Assembly: GCA_009363875.1 (NCBI GenBank)
Contig: CM018690.1
Span: forward strand, 13,299,971-13,363,970
Reading direction: 5' to 3'
DNA length: 64,000 nt
From: Mikania micrantha
Lineage: Eukaryota; Streptophyta; Magnoliopsida; Asterales; Asteraceae
Part shown: positions 33,174-45,904 of the stretch, one piece after another
How positions within the stretch are numbered: the first letter of the stretch is position 1
Layout: every line of letters starts with the position of its first letter
Notes under the pieces: model-generated
What the model saw: only the letters and a program-made list of their open reading frames with translations
Database searches by the model: none
Told to the model about the DNA's origin: nothing
Translations under genes and position numbers: made by a program

Positions 33174-33534
33174 TCCTTGATATCGGGCCTAGCTTTAAAA
33201 CATTTAACTATAGCATTTATTATGTGGACTTTAGTTAAAGTATTGTATTAATGTTAATGGGCTTAGGTATTAGTAATAGCCCAAGTGGTGTGTGTTTAGT
33301 CTGTACAGTGTCGACAGAGTGTAAACGGTAGATACGGTGGGTGAAATCTCTTGATAAGCAGGCTGCCCTTATCAGCGGTTATACAAACGCCACCATCGCC
33401 GATTAGTATAAGTAAGAGTATGTCGATGTATTTTATCATATATGAAAAACTTATGTGTGTTTATGTAATTTACGATTCAAGTATCATCATTTGTTGTTGT
33501 ATTCGATTTCATTGCTGATCGATTTTAAGAATCA

Positions 33535-34410
33535 ATGAAGTATAATGATGATGTAGAACATGTGAAACATGATAACATAAACACAAGATTGGACCATGAT
33601 GAGTTCCTTGAGAAATTTTATGAAACCTTGGATGACCAAACTATTTTTGAAGTTGAAAGGAAAAAGTTTGAGGCATATATCCGAGGATATTATGACAAGG
33701 AATGTGGTAAAATTGAAGAATTAAAGGTTGACAAAAACAAAAGTTGGGTTACCTTCCTTGACATACTACATATACCGAATTATGTAGAAACAAGTAAGGA
33801 GTATCTTAGAAATCATTTTACAAAATTGGTAAAGTGGTTCTATGAAGAATACTTTCAACAAAACACAAAATAATATCCACCCACTTTACCCAATGGTGAA
33901 CCCATTGATTTGTTTGATCTTTACATGACAGTGGAAGGGTTAGGTGGAAGAAGAATTGTGGCTAAAGAAGGAAAATGGTTGGAAGTTGGTGAACAACCTG
34001 GTTTGGCTGAAAATGGTCCTAATCTCAGGATCATATATGATGGCTATTTAGAATTGCTTGACTGGATGTATAGCATGGAAAAGGAAAAGGAACCAAAAGT
34101 TGGTGAAGCTCCAATTGAAGAAAGGTACGCTAATAAAGATGGCCCAAGTGAAAAGAAAGAAACTGAAGGAGTTGTTTTTGGTCCAAAAGACAACAAAGAT
34201 GCAACTGCAGGTTCATCCCAAGAGCAAGAAAAGCAAATAGAAGATGGTGAAATTCCGGATAATGAACTATACCTTCAAGAGATGCTAGATGCAAACTTTG
34301 ATGATGACTTTGAACTTGAACTGCTGGAATACACCGAAAGGAACAAGGAGGATGTGGCTGCTGTGAATGAAGATGCAATTCAAGGATTAGGGGGGAATGT
34401 TGGACCATAA
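33535..34410 (+). pseudogene. ARID ORF, short unit 7 (one stop)
   Basis: TAA at 113 only. Its LTR carries ACAAACGCC near 33384, which breaks the second LTR hairpin and is shared with unit 11. Confidence 0.8.
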
Positions 34411-34771
34411 TCCTTGATATCGGGCCTAGCTTTAAAACATTTAACTATAGCATTTATTATGTGGACTTTAGTTAAAGTATTGTATTAATGTTAATGGGCT
34501 TAGGTATTAGTAATAGCCCAAGTGGTGTGTGTTTAGTCTGTACAGTGTCGACAGAGTGTAAACGGTAGATACGGTGGGTGAAATCTCTTGATAAGCAGGC
34601 TGCCCTTATCAGCGGTTATACAACCGCCACCATCGCCGATTAGTATAAGTAAGAGTATGTCGATGTATTTTATCATATATGAAAAACTTATGTGTGTTTA
34701 TGTAATTTACGATTCAAGTATCATCATTTGTTGTTGTATTCGATTTCATTGCTGATCGATTTTAAGAATCA

Positions 34772-35647
34772 ATGAAGTATAATGATGATGTAGAACATGT
34801 GAAACATGATAACATAAACACAAGATTGGACCATGATGAGTTCCTTGAGAAATTTTATGAAACCTTGGATGACCAAACTATTTTTGAAGTTGAAAGGAAA
34901 AAGTTTGAGGCATATATCCGAGGATATTATGACAAGGAATGTGGTAAAATTGAAGAATTAAAGGTTGACAAAAACAAAAGTTGGGTTACCTTCCTTGACA
35001 TACTACATATACCGAATTATGTAGAAACAAGTAAGGAGTATCTTAGAAATCATTTTACAAAATTGGTAAAGTGGTTCTATGAAGAATACTTTCAACAAAA
35101 CACAAAATAATATCCACCCACTTTACCCAATGGTGAACCCATTGATTTGTTTGATCTTTACATGACAGTGGAAGGGTTAGGTGGAAGAAGAATTGTGGCT
35201 AAAGAAGGAAAATGGTTGGAAGTTGGTGAACAACCTGGTTTGGCTGAAAATGGTCCTAATCTCAGGATCATATATGATGGCTATTTAGAATAGCTTGACT
35301 GGATGTATAGCATGGAAAAGGAAAAGGAACCAAAAGTTGGTGAAGCTCCAATTGAAGAAAGGTACGCTAATAAAGATGGCCCAAGTGAAAAGAAAGAAAC
35401 TGAAGGAGTTGTTTTTGGTCCAAAAGACAACAAAGATGCAACTGCAGGTTCATCCCAAGAGCAAGAAAAGCAAATAGAAGATGGTGAAATTCCGGATAAT
35501 GAACTATACCTTCAAGAGATGCTAGATGCAAACTTTGATGATGACTTTGAACTTGAACTGCTGGAATACACCGAAAGGAACAAGGAGGATGTGGCTGCTG
35601 TGAATGAAGATGCAATTCAAGGATTAGGGGGGAATGTTGGACCATAA
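34772..35647 (+). pseudogene. ARID ORF, short unit 8 (two stops)
   Basis: TAA at 113 and TAG at 174; no private amino-acid change noticed. Confidence 0.8.
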
Positions 35648-36008
35648 TCCTTGATATCGGGCCTAGCTTTAAAACATTTAACTATAGCATTTATTATGTG
35701 GACTTTAGTTAAAGTATTGTATTAATGTTAATGGGCTTAGGTATTAGTAATAGCCCAAGTGGTGTGTGTTTAGTCTGTACAGTGTCGACAGAGTGTAAAC
35801 GGTAGATACGGTGGGTGAAATCTCTTGATAAGCAGGCTGCCCTTATCAGCGGTTATACAACCGCCACCATCGCCGATTAGTATAAGTAAGAGTATGTCGA
35901 TGTATTTTATCATATATGAAAAACTTATGTGTGTTTATGTAATTTACGATTCAAGTATCATCATTTGTTGTTGTATTCGATTTCATTGCTGATCGATTTT
36001 AAGAATCA

Positions 36009-36884
36009 ATGAAGTATAATGATGATGTAGAACATGTGAAACATGATAACATAAACACAAGATTGGACCATGATGAGTTCCTTGAGAAATTTTATGAAAC
36101 CTTGGATGACCAAACTATTTTTGAAGTTGAAAGGAAAAAGTTTGAGGCATATATCCGAGGATATTATGACAAGGAATGTGGTAAAATTGAAGAATTAAAG
36201 GTTGACAAAAACAAAAGTTGGGTTACCTTCCTTGACATACTACATATACCGAATTATGTAGAAACAAGTAAGGAGTATCTTAGAAATCATTTTACAAAAT
36301 TGGTAAAGTGGTTCTATGAAGAATACTTTCAACAAAACACAAAATAATATCCACCCACTTTACCCAATGGTGAACCCATTGATTTGTTTGATCTTTACAT
36401 GACAGTGGAAGGGTTAGGTGGAAGAAGAATTGTGGCTAAAGAAGGAAAATGGTTGGAAGTTGGTGAACAACCTGGTTTGGCTGAAAATGGTCCTAATCTC
36501 AGGATCATATATGATGGCTATTTAGAATAGCTTGACTGGATGTATAGCATGGAAAAGGAAAAGGAACCAAAAGTTGGTGAAGCTCCAATTGAAGAAAGGT
36601 ACGCTAATAAAGATGGCCCAAGTGAAAAGAAAGAAACTGAAGGAGTTGTTTTTGGTCCAAAAGACAACAAAGATGCAACTGCAGGTTCATCCCAAGAGCA
36701 AGAAAAGCAAATAGAAGATGGTGAAATTCCGGATAATGAACTATACCTTCAAGAGATGCTAGATGCAAACTTTGATGATGACTTTGAACTTGAACTGCTG
36801 GAATACACCGAAAGGAACAAGGAGGATGTGGCTGCTGTGAATGAAGATGCAATTCAAGGATTAGGGGGGAATGTTGGACCATAA
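36009..36884 (+). pseudogene. ARID ORF, short unit 9 (two stops)
   Basis: TAA at 113 and TAG at 174; reads like units 8 and 10 by eye. Confidence 0.8.
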
Positions 36885-37245
36885 TCCTTGATATCGGGCC
36901 TAGCTTTAAAACATTTAACTATAGCATTTATTATGTGGACTTTAGTTAAAGTATTGTATTAATGTTAATGGGCTTAGGTATTAGTAATAGCCCAAGTGGT
37001 GTGTGTTTAGTCTGTACAGTGTCGACAGAGTGTAAACGGTAGATACGGTGGGTGAAATCTCTTGATAAGCAGGCTGCCCTTATCAGCGGTTATACAACCG
37101 CCACCATCGCCGATTAGTATAAGTAAGAGTATGTCGATGTATTTTATCATATATGAAAAACTTATGTGTGTTTATGTAATTTACGATTCAAGTATCATCA
37201 TTTGTTGTTGTATTCGATTTCATTGCTGATCGATTTTAAGAATCA

Positions 37246-38121
37246 ATGAAGTATAATGATGATGTAGAACATGTGAAACATGATAACATAAACACAAGAT
37301 TGGACCATGATGAGTTCCTTGAGAAATTTTATGAAACCTTGGATGACCAAACTATTTTTGAAGTTGAAAGGAAAAAGTTTGAGGCATATATCCGAGGATA
37401 TTATGACAAGGAATGTGGTAAAATTGAAGAATTAAAGGTTGACAAAAACAAAAGTTGGGTTACCTTCCTTGACATACTACATATACCGAATTATGTAGAA
37501 ACAAGTAAGGAGTATCTTAGAAATCATTTTACAAAATTGGTAAAGTGGTTCTATGAAGAATACTTTCAACAAAACACAAAATAATATCCACCCACTTTAC
37601 CCAATGGTGAACCCATTGATTTGTTTGATCTTTACATGACAGTGGAAGGGTTAGGTGGAAGAAGAATTGTGGCTAAAGAAGGAAAATGGTTGGAAGTTGG
37701 TGAACAACCTGGTTTGGCTGAAAATGGTCCTAATCTCAGGATCATATATGATGGCTATTTAGAATAGCTTGACTGGATGTATAGCATGGAAAAGGAAAAG
37801 GAACCAAAAGTTGGTGAAGCTCCAATTGAAGAAAGGTACGCTAATAAAGATGGCCCAAGTGAAAAGAAAGAAACTGAAGGAGTTGTTTTTGGTCCAAAAG
37901 ACAACAAAGATGCAACTGCAGGTTCATCCCAAGAGCAAGAAAAGCAAATAGAAGATGGTGAAATTCCGGATAATGAACTATACCTTCAAGAGATGCTAGA
38001 TGCAAACTTTGATGATGACTTTGAACTTGAACTGCTGGAATACACCGAAAGGAACAAGGAGGATGTGGCTGCTGTGAATGAAGATGCAATTCAAGGATTA
38101 GGGGGGAATGTTGGACCATAA
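37246..38121 (+). pseudogene. ARID ORF, short unit 10 (two stops)
   Basis: TAA at 113 and TAG at 174; no private change noticed. Confidence 0.8.
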
Positions 38122-38482
38122 TCCTTGATATCGGGCCTAGCTTTAAAACATTTAACTATAGCATTTATTATGTGGACTTTAGTTAAAGTATTGTATTAAT
38201 GTTAATGGGCTTAGGTATTAGTAATAGCCCAAGTGGTGTGTGTTTAGTCTGTACAGTGTCGACAGAGTGTAAACGGTAGATACGGTGGGTGAAATCTCTT
38301 GATAAGCAGGCTGCCCTTATCAGCGGTTATACAAACGCCACCATCGCCGATTAGTATAAGTAAGAGTATGTCGATGTATTTTATCATATATGAAAAACTT
38401 ATGTGTGTTTATGTAATTTACGATTCAAGTATCATCATTTGTTGTTGTATTCGATTTCATTGCTGATCGATTTTAAGAATCA

Positions 38483-39358
38483 ATGAAGTATAATGATGAT
38501 GTAGAACATGTGAAACATGATAACATAAACACAAGATTGGACCATGATGAGTTCCTTGAGAAATTTTATGAAACCTTGGATGACCAAACTATTTTTGAAG
38601 TTGAAAGGAAAAAGTTTGAGGCATATATCCGAGGATATTATGACAAGGAATGTGGTAAAATTGAAGAATTAAAGGTTGACAAAAACAAAAGTTGGGTTAC
38701 CTTCCTTGACATACTACATATACCGAATTATGTAGAAACAAGTAAGGAGTATCTTAGAAATCATTTTACAAAATTGGTAAAGTGGTTCTATGAAGAATAC
38801 TTTCAACAAAACACAAAATAATATCCACCCACTTTACCCAATGGTGAACCCATTGATTTGTTTGATCTTTACATGACAGTGGAAGGGTTAGGTGGAAGAA
38901 GAATTGTGGCTAAAGAAGGAAAATGGTTGGAAGTTGGTGAACAACCTGGTTTGGCTGAAAATGGTCCTAATCTCAGGATCATATATGATGGCTATTTAGA
39001 ATAGCTTGACTGGATGTATAGCATGGAAAAGGAAAAGGAACCAAAAGTTGGTGAAGCTCCAATTGAAGAAAGGTACGCTAATAAAGATGGCCCAAGTGAA
39101 AAGAAAGAAACTGAAGGAGTTGTTTTTGGTCCAAAAGACAACAAAGATGCAACTGCAGGTTCATCCCAAGAGCAAGAAAAGCAAATAGAAGATGGTGAAA
39201 TTCCGGATAATGAACTATACCTTCAAGAGATGCTAGATGCAAACTTTGATGATGACTTTGAACTTGAACTGCTGGAATACACCGAAAGGAACAAGGAGGA
39301 TGTGGCTGCTGTGAATGAAGATGCAATTCAAGGATTAGGGGGGAATGTTGGACCATAA
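38483..39358 (+). pseudogene. ARID ORF, short unit 11 (two stops)
   Basis: TAA at 113 and TAG at 174. The preceding LTR has the ACAAACGCC hairpin-breaking variant near 38331. This is the last unit of the left block with the codon-113 stop. Confidence 0.8.
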
Positions 39359-39719
39359 TCCTTGATATCGGGCCTAGCTTTAAAACATTTAACTATAGCA
39401 TTTATTATGTGGACTTTAGTTAAAGTATTGTATTAATGTTAATGGGCTTAGGTATTAGTAATAGCCCAAGTGGTGTGTGTTTAGTCTGTACAGTGTCGAC
39501 AGAGTGTAAACGGTAGATACGGTGGGTGAAATCTCTTGATAAGCAGGCTGCCCTTATCAGCGGTTATACAACCGCCACCATCGCCGATTAGTATAAGTAA
39601 GAGTATGTCGATGTATTTTATCATATATGAAAAACTTATGTGTGTTTATGTAATTTACGATTCAAGTATCATCATTTGTTGTTGTATTCGATTTCATTGC
39701 TGATCGATTTTAAGAATCA

Positions 39720-40595
39720 ATGAAGTATAATGATGATGTAGAACATGTGAAACATGATAACATAAACACAAGATTGGACCATGATGAGTTCCTTGAGAAA
39801 TTTTATGAAACCTTGGATGACCAAACTATTTTTGAAGTTGAAAGGAAAAAGTTTTAGGCATATATCCGAGGATATTATGACAAGGAATGTGGTAAAATTG
39901 AAGAATTAAAGGTTGACAAAAACAAAAGTTGGGTTACCTTCCTTGACATACTACATATACCGAATTATGTAGAAACAAGTAAGGAATATCTTAGAAATCA
40001 TTTTACAAAATTGGTAAAGTGGTTCTATGAAGAATACTTTCAACAAAACACAAAAGAATATCCACCCACTTTACCCAATGGTGAACCCATTGATTTGTTT
40101 GATCTTTACATGACAGTGGAAGGGTTAGGTGGAAGAAGAATTGTGGCTAAAGAAGGAAAATGGTTGGAAGTTGGTGAACAACTTGGTTTGGCTAAAAATG
40201 GTCCTAATCTCTGGATCATATATGATGGCTATTTAGAATTGCTTGACTGGATGTATAGCATGGAAAAGGAAAAGGAACCAAAAGTTGATGAAGCTCCAAT
40301 TGAAGAAAGGTACGCTAATAAAGATGGCCCAAGTGAAAAGAAAGAAACTGAAGGAGTTGTTTTTGGTCCAAAAGACAACAAAGATGCAACTGCAGGTTCA
40401 TCCCAAGAGCAAGAAAAGCAAATAGAAGATGGTGAAATTCCGGATAATGAACTATACCTTCAAGAGATGCTAGATGCAAACTTTGATGATGACTTTGAAC
40501 TTGAACTGCTGGAATACACCGAAAGGAACAAGGAGGATGTGGCTGCTGTGAATGAAGATGCAATTCAAGGATTAGGGGGGAATGTTGGACCATAA
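39720..40595 (+). pseudogene. ARID ORF, short unit 12 (one private stop)
   Basis: A private TAG at codon 46 (39855-39857) interrupts the frame, but codons 113 and 174 are sense, so the ARID part stays open. It shares Lys, Trp and Asp substitutions (LAKNGPNLW, KVDEAP) with units 13 and 14, and so is a mosaic between the left and middle blocks. Confidence 0.8.
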
Positions 40596-40956
40596 TCCTT
40601 GATATCGGGCCTAGCTTTAAAACATTTAACTATAGCATTTATTATGTGGACTTTAGTTAAAGTATTGTATTAATGTTAATGGGCTTAGGTATTAGTAATA
40701 GCCCAAGTGGTGTGTGTTTAGTCTGTACAGTGTCGACAGAGTGTAAACGGTAGATACGGTGGGTGAAATCTCTTGATAAGCAGGCTGCCCTTATCAGCGG
40801 TTATACAACCGCCACCATCGCCGATTAGTATAAGTAAGAGTATGTCGATGTATTTTATCATATATGAAAAACTTATGTGTGTTTATGTAATATACGATTC
40901 AAGTATCATCATTTGTTGTTGTATTCGATTTCATTGATGATCGATTTTAAGAATCA

Positions 40957-41832
40957 ATGAAGTATAATGATGATGTAGAACATGTGAAACATGATAACAT
41001 AAACACAAGATTGGACCATGATGAGTTCCTTGAGAAATTTTATGAAACCTTGGATGACCAAACTATTTATGAAGTTGAAAGGAAAAAGTTTGAGGCATAT
41101 ATCCGAGGATATTATGACAAGGAATGTGGTAAAATTGAAGAATTAAAGGTTGACAAAAAAAAAAGTTGGGTTACCTTCCTTGACATACTACATATACCGA
41201 ATTATGTAGAAACAAGTAAGGAGTATCTTAGAAATCATTTTACAAAATTGGTAAAGTGGTTCTATGAAGAATACTTTCAACAAAACACAAAAGAATATCC
41301 ACCCACTTTACCCAATGGTGAACCCATTGATTTGTTTGATCTTTACATGACAGTGGAAGGGTTAGGTGGAAGAAGAATTGTGGCTAAAGAAGGAAAATGG
41401 TTGGAAGTTGGTGAACAACTTGGTTTGGCTAAAAATGGTCCTAATCTCTGGATCATATATGATGGCTATTTAGAATTGCTTGACTGGATGTATAGCATGG
41501 AAAAGGAAAAGGAACCAAAAGTTGATGAAGCTCCAATTGAAGAAAGGTACGCTAATAAAGATGGCCCAAGTGAAAAGAAAGAAACTGAAGGAGTTGTTTT
41601 TGGTCCAAAAGACAACAAAGATGCAACTGCAGGTTCATCCCAAGAGCAAGAAAAGCAAATAGAAGATGGTGAAATTCCGGATAATGAACTATACCTTCAA
41701 GAGATGCTAGATGCAAACTTTGATGATGACTTTGAACTTGAACTGCTGGAATACACCGAAAGGAACAAGGAGGATGTGGCTGCTGTGAATGAAGATGCAA
41801 TTCAAGGATTAGGGGGGAATGTTGGACCATAA
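40957..41832 (+). CDS. ARID-domain protein, open ORF, short unit 13
   Basis: An intact 291-residue frame starts at an ATG contributed by the LTR (MKYN) and fused by the unit-wide deletion to the internal ORF. Residues 1-112 are a charged, helix-prone region (FLEKFYETLDDQT, YIRGYYDKECGK, LVKWFYEEYF). Residues about 113-182 carry the ARID signature: PPTLPNGEPIDLFDLY, LGGRR, KWLEVGEQLGL, YDGYLELLDW. Residues 183-291 are hydrophilic and acidic, with no membrane segment. ARID proteins bind DNA, often AT-rich, through a helix-turn-helix; nuclear DNA binding is inferred, not shown. A TATA-like box lies upstream in the LTR and the next LTR could supply polyadenylation. The stop lies 11 bases into that LTR. 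It could be an untranslated repeat with a chance-preserved frame. Confidence 0.6.
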   Translation: MKYNDDVEHVKHDNINTRLDHDEFLEKFYETLDDQTIYEVERKKFEAYIRGYYDKECGKIEELKVDKKKSWVTFLDILHIPNYVETSKEYLRNHFTKLVKWFYEEYFQQNTKEYPPTLPNGEPIDLFDLYMTVEGLGGRRIVAKEGKWLEVGEQLGLAKNGPNLWIIYDGYLELLDWMYSMEKEKEPKVDEAPIEERYANKDGPSEKKETEGVVFGPKDNKDATAGSSQEQEKQIEDGEIPDNELYLQEMLDANFDDDFELELLEYTERNKEDVAAVNEDAIQGLGGNVGP

Positions 41833-42193
41833 TCCTTGATATCGGGCCTAGCTTTAAAACATTTAACTATAGCATTTATTATGTGGACTTTAGTTAAAGT
41901 ATTGTATTAATGTTAATGGGCTTAGGTATTAGTAATAGCCCAAGTGGTGTGTGTTTAGTCTGTACAGTGTCGACAGAGTGTAAACGGTAGATACGGTGGG
42001 TGAAATCTCTTGATAAGCAGGCTGCCCTTATCAGCGGTTATACAACCGCCACCATCGCCGATTAGTATAAGTAAGAGTATGTCGATGTATTTTATCATAT
42101 ATGAAAAACTTATGTGTGTTTATGTAATATACGATTCAAGTATCATCATTTGTTGTTGTATTCGATTTCATTGATGATCGATTTTAAGAATCA

Positions 42194-43069
42194 ATGAAGT
42201 ATAATGATGATGTAGAACATGTGAAACATGATAACATAAACACAAGATTGGACCATGATGAGTTCCTTGAGAAATTTTATGAAACCTTGGATGACCAAAC
42301 TATTTATGAAGTTGAAAGGAAAAAGTTTGAGGCATATATCCGAGGATATTATGACAAGGAATGTGGTAAAATTGAAGAATTAAAGGTTGACAAAAAAAAA
42401 AGTTGGGTTACCTTCCTTGACATACTACATATACCGAATTATGTAGAAACAAGTAAGGAGTATCTTAGAAATCATTTTACAAAATTGGTAAAGTGGTTCT
42501 ATGAAGAATACTTTCAACAAAACACAAAAGAATATCCACCCACTTTACCCAATGGTGAACCCATTGATTTGTTTGATCTTTACATGACAGTGGAAGGGTT
42601 AGGTGGAAGAAGAATTGTGGCTAAAGAAGGAAAATGGTTGGAAGTTGGTGAACAACTTGGTTTGGCTAAAAATGGTCCTAATCTCTGGATCATATATGAT
42701 GGCTATTTAGAATTGCTTGACTGGATGTATAGCATGGAAAAGGAAAAGGAACCAAAAGTTGATGAAGCTCCAATTGAAGAAAGGTACGCTAATAAAGATG
42801 GCCCAAGTGAAAAGAAAGAAACTGAAGGAGTTGTTTTTGGTCCAAAAGACAACAAAGATGCAACTGCAGGTTCATCCCAAGAGCAAGAAAAGCAAATAGA
42901 AGATGGTGAAATTCCGGATAATGAACTATACCTTCAAGAGATGCTAGATGCAAACTTTGATGATGACTTTGAACTTGAACTGCTGGAATACACCGAAAGG
43001 AACAAGGAGGATGTGGCTGCTGTGAATGAAGATGCAATTCAAGGATTAGGGGGGAATGTTGGACCATAA
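42194..43069 (+). CDS. ARID-domain protein, open ORF, short unit 14
   Basis: Predicted protein identical to that of unit 13, including Tyr at 38, a Lys-for-Asn change in VDKKKSW, LAKNGPNLW and KVDEAP. The ATACGATTC variant in the LTR is also shared. The following LTR (43108) has ATTACGTGG where the others have ATTATGTGG. Near-identity to its neighbour points to very recent duplication or conversion. Confidence 0.6.
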   Translation: MKYNDDVEHVKHDNINTRLDHDEFLEKFYETLDDQTIYEVERKKFEAYIRGYYDKECGKIEELKVDKKKSWVTFLDILHIPNYVETSKEYLRNHFTKLVKWFYEEYFQQNTKEYPPTLPNGEPIDLFDLYMTVEGLGGRRIVAKEGKWLEVGEQLGLAKNGPNLWIIYDGYLELLDWMYSMEKEKEPKVDEAPIEERYANKDGPSEKKETEGVVFGPKDNKDATAGSSQEQEKQIEDGEIPDNELYLQEMLDANFDDDFELELLEYTERNKEDVAAVNEDAIQGLGGNVGP

Positions 43070-43430
43070 TCCTTGATATCGGGCCTAGCTTTAAAACATT
43101 TAACTATAGCATTTATTACGTGGACTTTAGTTAAAGTATTGTATTAATGTTAATGGGCTTAGGTATTAGTAATAGCCCAAGTGGTGTGTGTTTAGTCTGT
43201 ACAGTGTCGACAGAGTGTAAACGGTAGATACGGTGGGTGAAATCTCTTGATAAGCAGGCTGCCCTTATCAGCGGTTATACAACCGCCACCATCGCCGATT
43301 AGTATAAGTAAGAGTATGTCGATGTATTTTATCATATATGAAAAACTTATGTGTGTTTATGTAATATACGATTCAAGTATCATCATTTGTTGTTGTATTC
43401 GATTTCATTGATGATCGATTTTAAGAATCA

Positions 43431-44306
43431 ATGAAGTATAATGATGATGTAGAACATGTGAAACATGATAACATAAACACAAGATTGGACCATGATGAGT
43501 TCCTTGAGAAATTTTATGAAACCTTGGATGACCAAACTATTTATGAAGTTGAAAGGAAAAAGTTTGAGGCATATATCCGAGGATATTATGACAAGGAATG
43601 TGGTAAAATTGAAGAATTAAAGGTTGACAAAAAAAAAAGTTGGGTTACCTTCCTTGACATACTACATATACCGAATTATGTAGAAACAAGTAAGGAGTAT
43701 CTTAGAAATCATTTTACAAAATTGGTAAAGTGGTTCTATGAAGAATACTTTCAACAAAACACAAAAGAATATCCACCCACTTTACCCAATGGTGAACCCA
43801 TTGATTTGTTTGATCTTTACATGACAGTGGAAGGGTTAGGTGGAAGAAGAATTGTGGCTAAAGAAGGAAAATGGTTGGAAGTTGGTGAACAACTTGGTTT
43901 GGCTGAAAATGGTCCTAATCTCAAGATCATATATGATGGCTATTTAGAATTGCTTGACTGGATGTATAGCATGGAAAAGGAAAAGGAACCAAAAGTTGAT
44001 GAAGCTCCAATTGAAGAAAGGTACGCTAATAAAGATGGCCCAAGTGAAAAGAAAGAAACTGAAGGAGTTGTTTTTGGTCCAAAAGACAACAAAGATGCAA
44101 CTGCAGGTTCATCCCAAGAGCAAGAAAAGCAAATAGAAGATGGTGAAATTCCGGATAATGAACTATACCTTCAAGAGATGCTAGATGCAAACTTTGATGA
44201 GGACTTTGAACTTGAACTGCTGGAATACACCGAAAGGAACAAGGAGGATGTGGCTGCTGTGAATGAAGATGCAATTCAAGGATTAGGGGGGAATGTTGGA
44301 CCATAA
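43431..44306 (+). CDS. ARID-domain protein, open ORF, short unit 15
   Basis: Open 291-residue frame sharing Tyr38 and VDKKKSW with units 13-14 but with LAENGPNLK and a private Asp-to-Glu change in the acidic tail (NFDEDFE). The first half therefore groups with units 13-14 while the ARID half resembles the right-hand units. Confidence 0.6.
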   Translation: MKYNDDVEHVKHDNINTRLDHDEFLEKFYETLDDQTIYEVERKKFEAYIRGYYDKECGKIEELKVDKKKSWVTFLDILHIPNYVETSKEYLRNHFTKLVKWFYEEYFQQNTKEYPPTLPNGEPIDLFDLYMTVEGLGGRRIVAKEGKWLEVGEQLGLAENGPNLKIIYDGYLELLDWMYSMEKEKEPKVDEAPIEERYANKDGPSEKKETEGVVFGPKDNKDATAGSSQEQEKQIEDGEIPDNELYLQEMLDANFDEDFELELLEYTERNKEDVAAVNEDAIQGLGGNVGP

Positions 44307-44667
44307 TCCTTGATATCGGGCCTAGCTTTAAAACATTTAACTATAGCATTTATTATGTGGACTTTAGTTAAAGTATTGTATTAATGTTAATGGGCTTAGG
44401 TATTAGCAATAGCCCAAGTGGTGTGTGTTTAGTCTGTACAGTGTCGACAGAGTGTAAACGGTAGATACGGTGGGTGAAATCTCTTGATAAGCAGGCTGCC
44501 CTTATCAGCGGTTATACAACCGCCACCATCGCCGATTAGTATAAGTAAGAGTATGTCGATGTATTTTATCATATATGACAAACTTATGTGTGTTTATGTA
44601 ATTTACGATTCAAGTATCATCATTTGGTGTTGTATTCGATTTCATTGCTGATCGATTTTAAGAATCA

Positions 44668-45543
44668 ATGAAGTATAATGATGATGTAGAACATGTGAAA
44701 CATGATAACATAAACACAAGATTGGACCATGATGAGTTCCTTGAGAAATTTTATGAAACCTTGGATGACCAAACTATTTTTGAACTTGAAAGGAAAAAGT
44801 TTGAGGCATATATCCGAGGATATTATGACAAGGAATGTGGTAAAATTGAAGAATTAAAGGTTGACAAAAACAAAAGTTGGGTTACCTTCCTTGACATACT
44901 ACATATACCGAATTATGTAGAAACAAGTAAGGAGTATCTTAGAAATCATTTTACAAAATTGGTAAAGTGGTTCTATGAAGAATACTTTCAACAAAACACA
45001 AAAGAATATCCACCCACTTTACCCAATGGTGAACCCATTGATTTGTTTGATCTTTACATGACAGTGGAAGGGTTAGGTGGAAGAAGAATTGTGGCTAAAG
45101 AAGGAAAATGGTTGGAAGTTGGTGAACAACTTGGTTTGGCTGAAAATGGTCCTAATCTCAGGATCATATATGATGGCTATTTAGAATTGCTTGACTGGAT
45201 GTATAGCATGGAAAAGGAAAAGGAACCAAAAGTTGGTGAAGCTCCAATTGAAGAAAGGTACGCTAAAAAAGATGGCCCAAGTGAAAAGAAAGAAACTGAA
45301 GGAGTTGTTTTTGGTCCAAAAGACAACACAGATGCAACTGCAGGTTCATCCCAAGAGCAAGAAAAGCAAATAGAAGATGGTGAAATTCCGGATAATGAAC
45401 TATACCTTCAAGAGATGCTAGATGCAAACTTTGATGATGACTTTGAACTTGAACTGCTGGAATACACCGAAAGGAACAAGGAGGATGTGGCTGCTGTGAA
45501 TGAAGATGCAATTCAAGGATTAGGGGGGAATGTTGGACCATAA
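44668..45543 (+). CDS. ARID-domain protein, open ORF, short unit 16
   Basis: Open 291-residue frame with Val40 changed to Leu (IFELERKK), a change shared with unit 17 and the two long right-hand units. Private changes: ERYAKKDG and DNTDATAG. The preceding LTR has ATATGACAAAC and TTTGGTG variants. Confidence 0.6.
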   Translation: MKYNDDVEHVKHDNINTRLDHDEFLEKFYETLDDQTIFELERKKFEAYIRGYYDKECGKIEELKVDKNKSWVTFLDILHIPNYVETSKEYLRNHFTKLVKWFYEEYFQQNTKEYPPTLPNGEPIDLFDLYMTVEGLGGRRIVAKEGKWLEVGEQLGLAENGPNLRIIYDGYLELLDWMYSMEKEKEPKVGEAPIEERYAKKDGPSEKKETEGVVFGPKDNTDATAGSSQEQEKQIEDGEIPDNELYLQEMLDANFDDDFELELLEYTERNKEDVAAVNEDAIQGLGGNVGP

Positions 45544-45904
45544 TCCTTGATATCGGGCCTAGCTTTAAAACATTTAACTATAGCATTTATTATGTGGACT
45601 TTAGTTAAAGTATTGTATTAATGTTAATGGGCTTAGGTATTAGTAATAGCCCAAGTGGTGTGTGTTTAGTCTGTACAGTGTCGCCAGAGTGTAAACGGTA
45701 GATACGGTGGGTGAAATCTCTTGATAAGCAGGCTGCCCTTATCAGCGGTTATACAACCGCCACCGTCGCCGATTAGTATAAGTAAGAGTATGTCGATGTA
45801 TTTTATCATATATGAAAAACTTATGTGTGTTTATGTAATTTACGATTCAAGTATCATCATTGGTTGTTGTATTCGATTTAATTGCTGATCGATTTTAAGA
45901 ATCA